From positions 682,001 through 746,000 of the forward strand of contig NZ_WJYO01000001.1 in the NCBI RefSeq assembly GCF_010994095.1: 64,000 nt of DNA, read 5' to 3'. Shown here piece by piece: positions 27,995 to 35,999 of the stretch. A program made the translations under genes and the position numbers. This DNA is from Mumia xiangluensis (lineage in GTDB: Bacteria > Actinomycetota > Actinomycetes > Propionibacteriales > Nocardioidaceae). The stretch's first letter is position 1, and every line of letters begins with the position of its first letter. Under the pieces are notes generated by a model. That model was not told the origin of the DNA and made no database searches. It was given only the letters and a program-made list of their open reading frames with translations.

Positions 27995-28080
27995 TTGAAC
28001 GCGCGTACAGGATGCCCTAGAGTTCTGGTCAGACCCCGGTCGTTGCTGTATCCCCCGTCAGCAGCGGTCGGGGTCTTCCC
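27995..28080 (+). ncRNA. Possible small hairpin transcript or early terminator upstream of DAHP synthase
   Basis: TTGAAC (27995-28000) and TAGAGT (28018-28023) are exactly 17 bp apart. Transcription from about 28030 would at once enter a long hairpin: GACCCCG (28032-28038) pairs with CGGGGTC (28069-28075) and CGTTGCTG (28041-28048) with CAGCAGCG (28059-28066), with TCCCCC in the loop and TCTTCCC after it. That gives an RNA of about 50 nt that is almost only a terminator-like hairpin. It may instead terminate the upstream gene. Confidence 0.45.
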
Positions 28081-28127
28081 ATTCCCCGGGCAAGGCCCGC
28101 CATCGCCGTCGTGCTACTGTCTCGCCC

Positions 28128-28190
28128 GTGATGAGCGGACGATTTTATGGGCGCGACGTGCTGGTGCAGCCAGCGGTCGGCGCCTCGTAG
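28128..28190 (+). CDS. Leader peptide of the DAHP synthase gene (Phe-Tyr control codons)
   Basis: A 19-20 residue ORF: GTG 28128 or ATG 28131 to TAG 28188-28190, giving MSGRFYGRDVLVQPAVGAS. Adjacent Phe and Tyr codons (TTT TAT, 28143-28148) are placed early, as expected for ribosome-mediated attenuation by aromatic amino acids. A TACTGT -10 (28115-28120) ends seven bases before the GTG, so it may be leaderless. A leader peptide with this role (aroR) is known before aroF in Corynebacterium glutamicum. Confidence 0.65.
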   Translation: MMSGRFYGRDVLVQPAVGAS

Positions 28191-28245
28191 TCCCCGACTC
28201 GCACAGCAGCCAGCACAGGCACGGACCACACGGTCCGTGCCTTTC
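28158..28245 (+). promoter_or_regulatory. Attenuator: competing hairpin and intrinsic terminator before DAHP synthase
   Basis: The terminator stem GGCACGGACC/GGTCCGTGCC (28218-28227 / 28232-28241) is followed by TTTCG. Upstream, GTGCTGG (28158-28164, inside the leader ORF) can pair with CCAGCAC (28210-28216). Ribosome position on the leader could therefore alter which structures form. Confidence 0.65.
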
Positions 28246-28297
28246 GTCATTCGTGGCGGTGCCGGCTTCTGGACGGCGCCGCCGAGAGGAAGCGCCG

Positions 28298-29443
28298 ATG
28301 TCCCGCACCGCCCCAGACCAGGCAGCCCCGACCGTCGTCAGGACGCCCCGCACCAGCGACCTGCGTGTCCGCTCGATGGAGCCCCTCGAGCCTCCCCGCG
28401 AGGTCGTGGCCGCTCGCCCGCTCAACGCGGCGGCCGCCGACCTCGTCGCGTCGTCGCGTGATGCCGCGGCCTCGATCATGTCCGGCCGCGACGACCGTCT
28501 CCTCGTCGTGGTCGGGCCGTGCTCGATCCACGACCCGAGCGCGGCCCTCGACTACGCGCACCGCCTCGCGCCGCTGCGCACCGCGTACGCCGACGACCTC
28601 GAGATCGTCATGCGCGTCTACTTCGAGAAGCCGCGGACGACGGTGGGCTGGAAGGGCCTGATCAACGACCCCGGCATGGACGAGTCGTACGACGTCCGCC
28701 GCGGGCTGCGGCTGGCTCGCTCGGTGCTGCTGGACGTCCTCGCGACCGGCCTGCCGGCGGGCACCGAGTTCCTGGAGCCGACCAGTCCGCAGTACATCGC
28801 CGACGCCGTCTCGTGGGGTGCGATCGGGGCGCGTACGCCGGAGAGCCAGGTCCACCGCCAGCTGGTGTCGGGACTGTCCGTGCCGGTCGGGTTCAAGAAC
28901 GCGACCGACGGGTCCGTCCAGGCGGCGATCGACGGCTGCCGCGCGGCTGCGGCCGAGCAGACGTTCTTCGGGATCGACGCGGACGGCAGGGCGAGCGTCG
29001 TGTCGACCAGCGGCAACCCCGACTGCCACGTGATCCTGCGCGGCGGGCACGACGGTCCCAACTACGGCGTATCGTCGCGGCGGGCTGCGCTGGAGCTGCT
29101 CGAGAAGTCCGGGATGCCGCAGCGCCTGGTCGTTGACGCGAGCCACGGCAACTCCGGGAAGGACCACGTACGCCAGGCGGCCGTGGTGCGCGAGCTCGCC
29201 CACGACGTCGCTGCCGGTGACCGCGGGATCGCCGCCGTCATGCTGGAGAGCTTCCTCGTACCCGGCAAGCAGGCGCCGGCGCCGGACGGCCTGACCTACG
29301 GGCAGAGCGTGACCGACGCGTGCATCGGGTGGGACGTGACCGCCGACCTGCTGGCGGAGCTCGCGGCGGCGGCGAGGGCGCGCAGGCTCGCTCAACCGGC
29401 GGGGGCGCCTAGGCTGGACACCTACCCCCGAGTAGGCGGCTAA
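28298..29443 (+). CDS. 3-deoxy-7-phosphoheptulonate (DAHP) synthase, class I
   Basis: 381 residues, AroFGH-type. Motifs: LLVVVGPCSIHDPSAALDYA, MRVYFEKPRTTVGWKGLIND (PEP and erythrose-4-P binding), GARTPESQVHRQL, GFKNATDG and the metal-binding VDASHGNSGKDH. It condenses phosphoenolpyruvate and erythrose 4-phosphate, the first step of the shikimate pathway, in the cytoplasm. ATG 28298 follows GAGAGGA. About 20 extra C-terminal residues (RLAQPAGAPRLDTYPRVGG) include sequence from a degenerate copy of the palindromic repeat (CTCGCTCAACCGGCGG, 29389-29404). Probably controlled by the leader peptide and attenuator upstream. Confidence 0.93.
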   Translation: MSRTAPDQAAPTVVRTPRTSDLRVRSMEPLEPPREVVAARPLNAAAADLVASSRDAAASIMSGRDDRLLVVVGPCSIHDPSAALDYAHRLAPLRTAYADDLEIVMRVYFEKPRTTVGWKGLINDPGMDESYDVRRGLRLARSVLLDVLATGLPAGTEFLEPTSPQYIADAVSWGAIGARTPESQVHRQLVSGLSVPVGFKNATDGSVQAAIDGCRAAAAEQTFFGIDADGRASVVSTSGNPDCHVILRGGHDGPNYGVSSRRAALELLEKSGMPQRLVVDASHGNSGKDHVRQAAVVRELAHDVAAGDRGIAAVMLESFLVPGKQAPAPDGLTYGQSVTDACIGWDVTADLLAELAAAARARRLAQPAGAPRLDTYPRVGG

Positions 29444-29454
29444 GCGTCCGCTTA
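29441..29454. promoter_or_regulatory. Palindrome before the acyl-CoA dehydrogenase pair (TetR-type operator)
   Basis: TAAGCG-TC-CGCTTA is a perfect 14-bp palindrome ending two bases before a likely -10 (TAGGCT, 29457-29462), a position that suggests repression. Half-sites match the palindrome at 3884-3897. Confidence 0.6.
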
Positions 29455-29501
29455 CCTAGGCTGTCCCCATCACCAGGTCGTACGCCACCAGGAGAGCGAA
29501 C

Positions 29502-30677
29502 ATGAGGCTTGCCCTGTCAGCGGAGGACGCCCAGCTCCAGCAGGAGCTGCGCGAGTTCTTCACCACCAAGGTTCCGCAGGAGATCCGCGACACCGTGCGC
29601 AGCGGTGGGGAGCTCACCAAGGAGCAGATCATCGAGGCCCAGCGGGTGCTCAACGCCGGCGGGTACGCCGTGCCGAACTGGCCCGTCGAGTGGGGCGGCA
29701 AGGGCTGGACCCCGCAGCAGCGCCACATCTGGCTCGACGAGATGCAGACCGCAGGCGTCCCGGCCCCGCTCGCGTTCAACGCGAGCATGGTCGGTCCGGT
29801 GATCGCGACCTTCGGCTCGCAGGAGCAGAAGGAGCGCTTCCTTCCCGCGACGGCCAACCTCGACATCTGGTGGTGCCAGGGCTTCTCCGAGCCGGACGCC
29901 GGCTCCGACCTCGCCTCGCTGCGGACGACGGCTGTCCGTGACGGTGACGAGTGGGTCGTGAACGGCCAGAAGACGTGGACGACGCTCGGCCAGTACGCGG
30001 ACTGGATCTTCTGCCTCGTCCGCACCAACCCTGACGCGCCGAAGAAGCAGCAGGGCATCTCCTTCCTGCTGTTCGAGATGACGACGCCGGGCGTGACCGT
30101 GCGACCGATCAAGCTGATCGACGGCGGCTACGAGGTCAACGAGGTCTTCTTCGACAACGTGCGGGTCCCCGCCGACCAGCTCGTCGGCGAGGAGAACCGG
30201 GGCTGGGACTACGCGAAGTTCCTCCTCGGCAACGAGCGCGACGGCATCGGTGCGACCGGCAGCACCAAGCTGCGGCTGCAGGTCGTCAAGGAGCACGCGT
30301 CCCTGCCGCTGGCCGACGGCTCCCGTCTCATCGACGATCCCGCGATCGCCGCACGCTTCGCGTCGCTCGAGAACCAGCTCCTCGCGCTCGAGCTCACGGC
30401 ACTGCGGGTCGCCGGCTCCTCCAAGGACGGCAAGCCCGATCCGGTGTCGTCGATCCTCAAGCTGCGCGGGTCGGTGCTCATCCAGGAGGTGAGCGAGCTC
30501 GCTGTCGACGTGGCGGGTGGAGACGTCCTCGCCGGTGGCGCCGGTGACGACTCCGACGTCCCGTCGTGGGCCGGCGACTCGGTGCCGACCTACCTCAACC
30601 TCCGCAAGGTGTCGATCTTCGGTGGGTCCAACGAGATCCAGCGCACGATCATCGCCGGCACGATCCTGGGACTGTGA
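29502..30677 (+). CDS. Acyl-CoA dehydrogenase, first subunit of a pair
   Basis: 391 residues, FadE family. Clear motifs: WWCQGFSEPDAGSDLASLRT (FAD/substrate), WVVNGQKTWTTLGQYADWIF and the C-terminal IFGGSNEIQRTIIAGTILGL. In medium-chain enzymes the catalytic Glu lies in a YEGT motif at that place; here it is FGGS, so the base must come from elsewhere, as in heteromeric FadE pairs. It is followed 9 nt later by a second, shorter FadE gene; such pairs form mixed tetramers in mycobacteria, acting on sterol side chains or dicarboxylic acids. Substrate unknown. Probable TetR operator upstream. Confidence 0.88.
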   Translation: MRLALSAEDAQLQQELREFFTTKVPQEIRDTVRSGGELTKEQIIEAQRVLNAGGYAVPNWPVEWGGKGWTPQQRHIWLDEMQTAGVPAPLAFNASMVGPVIATFGSQEQKERFLPATANLDIWWCQGFSEPDAGSDLASLRTTAVRDGDEWVVNGQKTWTTLGQYADWIFCLVRTNPDAPKKQQGISFLLFEMTTPGVTVRPIKLIDGGYEVNEVFFDNVRVPADQLVGEENRGWDYAKFLLGNERDGIGATGSTKLRLQVVKEHASLPLADGSRLIDDPAIAARFASLENQLLALELTALRVAGSSKDGKPDPVSSILKLRGSVLIQEVSELAVDVAGGDVLAGGAGDDSDVPSWAGDSVPTYLNLRKVSIFGGSNEIQRTIIAGTILGL

Positions 30678-30686
30678 GGGACTGAC

Positions 30687-31805
30687 ATGGATTTCACCTA
30701 CGACAAGGAGCAGACCGCGCTTCGTGACGCGGTCCGCGGCATCCTCGGCGAGTCGGCCGGCAACCGCGAGAAGATCACGTCGAGCGAGCCGGGCTGGGAC
30801 CGAGAGGTCTGGGGCGGGCTCGCCGAGATGGGCCTGTTGGGCCTCCCGTTCGACGAGACGTACGACGGTGCCGGAGCGACGGCGACCGAGGTCGGGATCG
30901 TCGCCCAGGAGATCGGGCGCATCCTCGCGCCGGAGCCGTTCATCGACGTCGTCGTCGGCGCCGGTGAGCTGATCGCCGACGCAGGCACCGACGAGCAGAA
31001 GCAGGACCTGCTGCCGAAGATCGCGTCCGGCGAGCTGATCGCGGTCATCGCGCACAACGAGGCGCGGGCGCCGCACGGCACCGTGGCGTACGGCGTCACG
31101 GCCACGTCGGCTGATGGCGGCTGGACCCTCGACGGCGTCAAGGAGCCGGTCCGCCACGGTGGCGTCGCCGACGTCCTGATCGTGAGCGCGAAGGACGGCG
31201 ACGCGACCCGCCTGTTCGTCGTGGACGCGACGGCCGACGGTGTCACGCGCACGACGTACGCGACGCCCGACGACGGCTACGCCGCTCGCATCGTCTTCGC
31301 CGGTGCTGCGGCGACCCCACTCGGAGACGCCGGCGAGGCAGCTCTCGCGGCGGCGTTCACGCGCCTGCAGACGGCGTACGGCGCTGAGGCGCTCGGCGCG
31401 ATGGAGGTGTCGGTCGAGACCACGGTCGGCTACCTCAAGACCCGCAAGCAGTTCGGGGTCACGCTGTCGAAGTTCCAGGCGCTGACGTTCCGGGCGGCTG
31501 ACATGTACACCTCGCTCGAGCTCGCCCGCTCCATCTCGCTGTGGGCGACGATGGCGCTGGCCGAGAACGGTCCCGACGCACTCGTGGCGTCGCGGCTGCA
31601 GGCCGAGATCGGTCGTACGGCACGCCACATCAGCCAGGAGTCCATCCAGCTGCACGGCGGCATCGGCGTGACCGCCGAGTACTCGATCGGCCACTACGCG
31701 GCGCGTCTCACCGTGCTCGAGCGGACGCTCGGCACCGAGGCGTACCACGTCGCGCAGGTCGCCGACGGCATCGCCGACCGCGGGATCGTCGAGCTGCTGC
31801 ACTGA
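30687..31805 (+). CDS. Acyl-CoA dehydrogenase, second subunit of a pair
   Basis: 372 residues, FadE family, more diverged than its partner. EMGLLGLPFDETYDGAGATA and the C-terminal QESIQLHGGIGVTAEYSIGH segment are conserved, while the central FAD-binding part is weaker (IAVIAHNEARAPHGTVAYGV). This is the usual pattern of the second chain in heteromeric acyl-CoA dehydrogenases. ATG 30687 follows GAGGG. The two genes are surely co-transcribed. A long hairpin follows the stop codon. Confidence 0.85.
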   Translation: MDFTYDKEQTALRDAVRGILGESAGNREKITSSEPGWDREVWGGLAEMGLLGLPFDETYDGAGATATEVGIVAQEIGRILAPEPFIDVVVGAGELIADAGTDEQKQDLLPKIASGELIAVIAHNEARAPHGTVAYGVTATSADGGWTLDGVKEPVRHGGVADVLIVSAKDGDATRLFVVDATADGVTRTTYATPDDGYAARIVFAGAAATPLGDAGEAALAAAFTRLQTAYGAEALGAMEVSVETTVGYLKTRKQFGVTLSKFQALTFRAADMYTSLELARSISLWATMALAENGPDALVASRLQAEIGRTARHISQESIQLHGGIGVTAEYSIGHYAARLTVLERTLGTEAYHVAQVADGIADRGIVELLH

Positions 31806-31837
31806 CGTACGGCGGTCGCTGGCGCGGCGACCGCACC

Positions 31838-31901
31838 AAGCCACGTCAGCCACCACGAAGCCACGGCTACAACATGCGCTTCGTGGTGGCAGACGTGGCT
31901 T
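31838..31901. terminator. Long hairpin after the acyl-CoA dehydrogenase genes
   Basis: A 23-bp stem with one mismatch (31838-31860 / 31879-31901, AAGCCACGTC and GCCACCACGAAG) around an 18-nt loop. It has no clear T-run on the plus strand, but its place after the operon and just before the next gene fits a terminator. Confidence 0.6.
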
Positions 31902-31921
31902 CGTCGTTCTAGGGTCCGCCC

Positions 31922-32404
31922 ATGGGACACCTCCGTACGGCCTGGGCCGCGGCGCCGCTCGCACTGCTGGTGGCGTGTGGCTCGGCGGCGGATGAAGGGT
32001 CCGTCCAGGCGTGCACGATGATCGGTGCCCCAGCGGGGATCAACGTGACGGTCGAGCCGCCGCTGGCGAGCGGCGCCGACACCGTACGGGTCCGCGTCTG
32101 CTGGGACGGCTCGTGCGTCGACAGGGAGTCGGCGTTGCTCCCCGGCCAGCAGACGGTCGACGAGGGGTGCGGCGGCGACGACCCCGACGACACGTGCAGC
32201 GCGTCGGCCACGCCCGACGGCACGATGCAGGGATTCGTGGACGTCGCGGACCTGCCGACCCAGGAGGTCGAGGTCACGACCACCGTCCTCGGCCGCGGGA
32301 CGGAGATCCACGACGCGTTCGCGCGTGTCGTGCCCGAGCCGACCTATCCCAACGGGGAGGACTGCGACCCCGGTGGCAACCAGGCCTCGGTCACCGTCCC
32401 CTGA
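31922..32404 (+). CDS. Small putative lipoprotein
   Basis: 160 residues. The N-terminus MGHLRTAWAAAPLALLVACG is a lipoprotein signal with lipobox LVAC, so the protein is probably membrane-anchored on the outside. The mature part is acidic, with several cysteines (VRVCWDGSC, GCGG, DTCSAS, DCDPG) that could form disulfides. No family is recognised. It lies between a hairpin and a hydrolase gene 40 nt downstream, with which it may share an mRNA. Confidence 0.7.
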   Translation: MGHLRTAWAAAPLALLVACGSAADEGSVQACTMIGAPAGINVTVEPPLASGADTVRVRVCWDGSCVDRESALLPGQQTVDEGCGGDDPDDTCSASATPDGTMQGFVDVADLPTQEVEVTTTVLGRGTEIHDAFARVVPEPTYPNGEDCDPGGNQASVTVP

Positions 32405-32444
32405 TGCGCCGATGAGTTTGACGGGAACACCAGGTCGACCCCCT

Positions 32445-33131
32445 ATGACGACGTACATCCTGATCCCCGGAGCGGGCGGGGACCCCGCGTACTGGTCGCA
32501 GCTCGTCCCTGAGCTGGAGCGCCGCGGTCACACCGCGATCGCCGTCGACATCCCGCAGCACGACGAGGCGGCGGGGATCCAGGACCACGTCCAGACCGTT
32601 CTCGACGCCATGACCGCGTACGACGTGCCGAGCGACGCAGCGCCGGTCGTCGTCGCGCAGTCGATGGGCGCGTTCATCGGGCCGCTCGTGTGCGCACGGC
32701 TGCCCGTGGAGCTGCTCGTGCTGCTCAACCCGATGATCCCGTCGCCCGGCGAGACCGCGGGCGAGTGGTGGTCGGCGACCGGAAGCTCCGAGGCACGGCG
32801 CGAGGCGGGCTGGGAGGACTTCGACGTCCAGCGCGACTTCTTCCACGACGTGCCCGACGACCTCGCCGCCGCGTTGCTCGCCGGCGACGGCCGCGAGCCG
32901 TCGGAGCGGTCGTTCGCCGAACCGTGGCCGGCGTCCGCGTGGCCGGACGTTCCGACCTCCGTCATCGCGTGCACGGGCGACCGGATCTTTCCGGTCGCGT
33001 TCCAGCGACGAGTCAGCCAGGAGCGCCTCGGACTCACGCCGTACGAGATGCCCGGCGGCCACCTGGTCGCGCTGAGCCGTCCCGAGGAGCTCGCCGACCA
33101 GCTCGAAGCGCTGGTCCGCGCGCGGGTCTGA
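32445..33131 (+). CDS. Alpha/beta-fold hydrolase (EstC-like)
   Basis: 228 residues, cytoplasmic. YILIPGAGGDPAYWSQLVPE carries the oxyanion region, VVVAQSMGAFIGPLVCAR the nucleophile elbow (Ser in QSMGA) and MPGGHLVALSRPEELADQLE the catalytic histidine. The size and the GHLVALSRPEELAD ending are typical of the small salicylate-esterase/EstC-like hydrolases of actinobacteria. The start is ATG 32445; an upstream ATG at 32412 is in frame. Substrate unknown. Confidence 0.82.
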   Translation: MTTYILIPGAGGDPAYWSQLVPELERRGHTAIAVDIPQHDEAAGIQDHVQTVLDAMTAYDVPSDAAPVVVAQSMGAFIGPLVCARLPVELLVLLNPMIPSPGETAGEWWSATGSSEARREAGWEDFDVQRDFFHDVPDDLAAALLAGDGREPSERSFAEPWPASAWPDVPTSVIACTGDRIFPVAFQRRVSQERLGLTPYEMPGGHLVALSRPEELADQLEALVRARV

Positions 33132-33159
33132 GAACTCTCTCGAAAAAGTTCTCGGACCG

Positions 33160-33165
33160 TGTCGA
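33160..33165 (+). promoter_or_regulatory. Possible ECF42-type -35 element (TGTCGA)
   Basis: TGTCGA, the -35 sequence described for ECF42 sigma factors, is 84 nt upstream of the DGPF/YCII gene that is always linked to this group. The -10 is not clear by eye. It is preceded by an inverted repeat of GAGAACT/AGTTCTC (33130-33154). Confidence 0.4.
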
Positions 33166-33249
33166 AAACCCATGGCGCCCGTTCGGCGTAGGGGTGAGAA
33201 GCCGCTCGACACTAGGGTCGAGACGACGCCGTCGAACAGGGAGAACATC

Positions 33250-33684
33250 ATGCGTGTCATGGTCATGGTCCAGTCCACCCCCGCCTGGGAGGCCGAGGGC
33301 GCCACCCCGTCCACCGAGGCTCTCGAGGCGATGGGCGCGTACAACGAGGAGCTCGTCAAGGCCGGCATCATGCTGGACGGCGACGGGCTGAAGAACAGCA
33401 CCGAGGGCGCTCGCGTCGTCTTCGGCGAGGGCGAGGCCCGCGTGGTCGACGGCCCGTTCACCGAGAGCAAGGAACTGCTCGCCGGCTACTGGATCTGGGA
33501 GGTCAAGTCGTTCGAGGAGGCCGTCGAGTGGGCCAAGCGCTTCCCCCACGACCCGAATGAGCCGGGCCAGCTCGAGCTGCGTCCTCTCCACGAGGCTGAG
33601 GACTTCGGCGAGGCTTACACGCCGGAGCTGAGGGAGCAGGACGACCACCTCCGCGAGGCGATCCAGAAGCAGCACGGGTCCTGA
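33250..33684 (+). CDS. YCII-related DGPF-domain protein
   Basis: 144 residues, YciI-like fold. The hallmark VVDGPFTESKELLAGYWIWE lies mid-protein, preceded by MRVMVMVQ and followed by EWAKRFPHDPNEPGQLELRP. DGPF proteins are the obligate neighbours of ECF42 sigma factors; they are small, probably dimeric, and their role in signalling or response is unknown. GGGAGA precedes ATG 33250. The sigma gene starts 28 nt downstream, so the two form one operon. Confidence 0.92.
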   Translation: MRVMVMVQSTPAWEAEGATPSTEALEAMGAYNEELVKAGIMLDGDGLKNSTEGARVVFGEGEARVVDGPFTESKELLAGYWIWEVKSFEEAVEWAKRFPHDPNEPGQLELRPLHEAEDFGEAYTPELREQDDHLREAIQKQHGS

Positions 33685-33712
33685 CGCGGACGCTCGCGAT
33701 CAGGAGGACGTC

Positions 33713-34990
33713 ATGACGAGGCCTGGCGACACCCAGCGCACGATCGACGCCATCTGGCGGATCGAGTCGGCGCGGGTCGTCGCCGGGCTCGTTCGTGTCG
33801 TGAACGACGTCGGCTACGCCGAGGACCTCGCGCAGGACGCGCTGGTGCTGGCGCTCGAGAAGTGGCCCCGTGACGGCATCCCGGACAACCCCGGCGCCTG
33901 GCTGACGAAGGTCGCGCGCAACCTGGCGGTCGACCGGATCCGCCGGGACCAGAACCTCACCCGCAAGTACGCGGTTCTCGCGCCCGACGTGGAGGCCGAC
34001 CGCCGCGCCGCGACGCCGCAGCCCGACGCGATCGTCGAGGACCCGGTCGGTGACGACGTGCTGCGTCTCGTGTTCGTGGCGTGCCACCCCGTGCTGACCC
34101 GCGACGCACAGGTCGCGCTCACGCTGCGGATGCTGGGCGGACTGTCCACGGACGAGATCGCACACGCGTTCCTGGCGCCGTCGGCCACGGTCGGGCAACG
34201 CATCTCGCGGGCGAAGCGGACGCTGTCCGAGGCTCAGGTGCCGTTCGAGATCCCCTCCGAGCAGGAGCTCCCGGAGAGGCTCGCGGCGGTGCTCGAGGTG
34301 GTCTACCTGATCTTCAACGAGGGCTACTCGGCGAGCTCCGGCGACCGGGTGATCCGCGACGACCTGTGCGGCGAGGCCATGAGGCTGGGCCGCAGGCTCG
34401 CCGCGCTCCTGCCGCGCGAGCCTGAGCCGTACGGGTTGGTGGCGCTGATGGAGCTGCAGGCGTCGCGGTTCGCGGCGCGCACCGACCGCCACGGGGATCA
34501 GGTCCTGCTGGACGACCAGGACCGCTCGCGCTGGGACCGCACGCTCATCCGGCACGGGCTCGCGGCGCTCGACCGGTCGGTCGCGCTGCGGCGACCGCTC
34601 GGTCCGTACACGCTCCAGGCCGCCATCGCCTCCTGCCACGCCCGCGCAGCGACCCCTGCGGACACGGACTGGGAGCGCATCGTCGCGCTGTACGACGCGC
34701 TGGCCGCACTCAACCCGTCCCCCGTGATCGCACTCAACCGGGCGGTCGCGGTCAGCCGGGCGTACGGCCCCGACGAGGCGCTGGCCGTCATCGAGCCGTT
34801 GCGGGGGGACTCCCGGCTCGCGTCGTACCACCTGCTGCCGAGCGTCCGCGCCGACCTGCTCGTACGCCTCGGGCGCGACGCTGAGGCGGCGGCGGAGTTC
34901 GAGTCGGCGGCGAACCTGGCCGGCAACGCCCACGACCGGCGCGCGCTCCTCGAGCTGGCAGCGGCTGCACAGCAGCGCGCAGGCGGGTGA
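33713..34990 (+). CDS. ECF42-type RNA polymerase sigma factor with TPR-like C-terminal domain
   Basis: 425 residues, much longer than ordinary ECF sigma factors. Sigma region 2 (VNDVGYAEDLAQDALVLALE, NPGAWLTKVARNLAVDRIRR) and region 4 (TLRMLGGLSTDEIAHAFLAP, VGQRISRAKRTL) are followed by a roughly 230-residue helical domain (EVVYLIFNEGYSAS, then NPSPVIALNRAVAVSRAYGP). In ECF42 this added domain is needed for activity. There is no anti-sigma gene nearby, also usual for the group. Partner of the DGPF gene. Confidence 0.92.
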   Translation: MTRPGDTQRTIDAIWRIESARVVAGLVRVVNDVGYAEDLAQDALVLALEKWPRDGIPDNPGAWLTKVARNLAVDRIRRDQNLTRKYAVLAPDVEADRRAATPQPDAIVEDPVGDDVLRLVFVACHPVLTRDAQVALTLRMLGGLSTDEIAHAFLAPSATVGQRISRAKRTLSEAQVPFEIPSEQELPERLAAVLEVVYLIFNEGYSASSGDRVIRDDLCGEAMRLGRRLAALLPREPEPYGLVALMELQASRFAARTDRHGDQVLLDDQDRSRWDRTLIRHGLAALDRSVALRRPLGPYTLQAAIASCHARAATPADTDWERIVALYDALAALNPSPVIALNRAVAVSRAYGPDEALAVIEPLRGDSRLASYHLLPSVRADLLVRLGRDAEAAAEFESAANLAGNAHDRRALLELAAAAQQRAGG

Positions 34991-35481
34991 GCGCGCCGTA
35001 CGGTGACGGGGTGGACGCCCTCGACATCGTGCCGCTCGACCTCTCCGACCGCGACCTCGCCGCAGCTCTGCTGGCCGTGCAACGGGCGGCGTACGCGGTC
35101 GAGGCCGAGCTGATCGGATTCCCCGACCTGCCGATGCTCCACGAGACGCTCGACGAGCTGATGGCGAGCGACGAGGAGTTCCTCGGGGCGTACGAGGACG
35201 ACGTGCTCGTCGGCGCGGTGTCGTGGATCCGGCTCGACGACGGCACGGTCGACATCTACCGACTCATCGTGCACCCCGACGCTCACCGGCGCGGGATCGG
35301 CTCGTCCCTCCTGGAGGTGCTCGCCGTCATCGAGCCCACCCACCGCACGATCGTGTCGACCGGGTCGGTGAACGCGCCGGCGCTCGCGCTGTACGCGGGA
35401 CTCGGCTTCGTCGTGGTCGGTGTGCGCGAGGTCGGTCCCGGCATCGGCCTGACCGACCTCGAGCGTCGCGCGATACCGTGA
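34987..35481 (+). CDS. GNAT family N-acetyltransferase
   Basis: 164 residues. The acetyl-CoA binding motif A is LIVHPDAHRRGIGSSLLEVL, followed by NAPALALYAGLGFVVVGVRE, typical of the RimI-like GNAT fold. GTG 34987 overlaps the sigma-factor stop (GTGA); GTG 35011 is an alternative start. The overlap suggests translation coupling with the ECF42 gene, which would place an acetyltransferase in that regulon. Substrate unknown. Confidence 0.85.
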   Translation: MSAPYGDGVDALDIVPLDLSDRDLAAALLAVQRAAYAVEAELIGFPDLPMLHETLDELMASDEEFLGAYEDDVLVGAVSWIRLDDGTVDIYRLIVHPDAHRRGIGSSLLEVLAVIEPTHRTIVSTGSVNAPALALYAGLGFVVVGVREVGPGIGLTDLERRAIP

Positions 35482-35484
35482 GGC

Positions 35485-35997
35485 ATGACCACGAAGGAGA
35501 TCGACTTCGACGGCGGCATCCTGGTCGGGCACGACGGGTCCGACTTCTCGGACCAGGCGGTGCTCTGGGCTCTGGAGTACGGCAAGCTCACCGGCCAGCC
35601 GGTGACGGTCGTCCGGGCGTGGGTGCTGACCACCGCACCGCGTCCGCGCACCTGGGAGCCCGGCTACATGCCGCCGCTCGAGGACTTCGCCGAGGCGGTC
35701 GTGGAGCGGCTCGAGGAGGACCTCGCCCCGCTGCGCACCGACTTCGCGGACGTCGACGTCCGGACCTGCGCCGTCCACGGCAAGCCGGCGCCGCGGATCA
35801 TCGAGGCGTCCGAGAAGGCGTCGATGGTCGTCGTCGGACGCCGCGGCCTCGGCGGTTTCAAGGGGCTGGTCCTCGGATCCGTCAGCGAGCAGGTCGTCCG
35901 CCACGCCAGCGCGACGGTCGTCGTCATCCACCCCGACTCGGCCGACAGCACGCCGGGTGCCCGCAACGTCCTCGACTCGAGCCTCGCCGACCACTGA
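35485..35997 (+). CDS. Universal stress protein (UspA family)
   Basis: 170 residues, single Usp domain. GGILVGHDGSDFSDQAVLWA is the conserved start and VVVGRRGLGGFKGLVLGSVS the ATP-binding motif (G-2x-G-9x-G-S), so it belongs to the ATP-binding class. Such proteins accumulate under stress or growth arrest. It follows the acetyltransferase by 3 nt and precedes the DUF503 gene by 2 nt, forming a tight run from the ECF42 operon. Confidence 0.92.
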   Translation: MTTKEIDFDGGILVGHDGSDFSDQAVLWALEYGKLTGQPVTVVRAWVLTTAPRPRTWEPGYMPPLEDFAEAVVERLEEDLAPLRTDFADVDVRTCAVHGKPAPRIIEASEKASMVVVGRRGLGGFKGLVLGSVSEQVVRHASATVVVIHPDSADSTPGARNVLDSSLADH

Positions 35998-35999
35998 GC

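Noticed and set aside
29517-31964. 815-codon minus-strand open frame opposite the acyl-CoA dehydrogenases
   Set aside because: Antisense shadow of two clear FadE genes; Arg/Asp/Val-rich composition with no motif.
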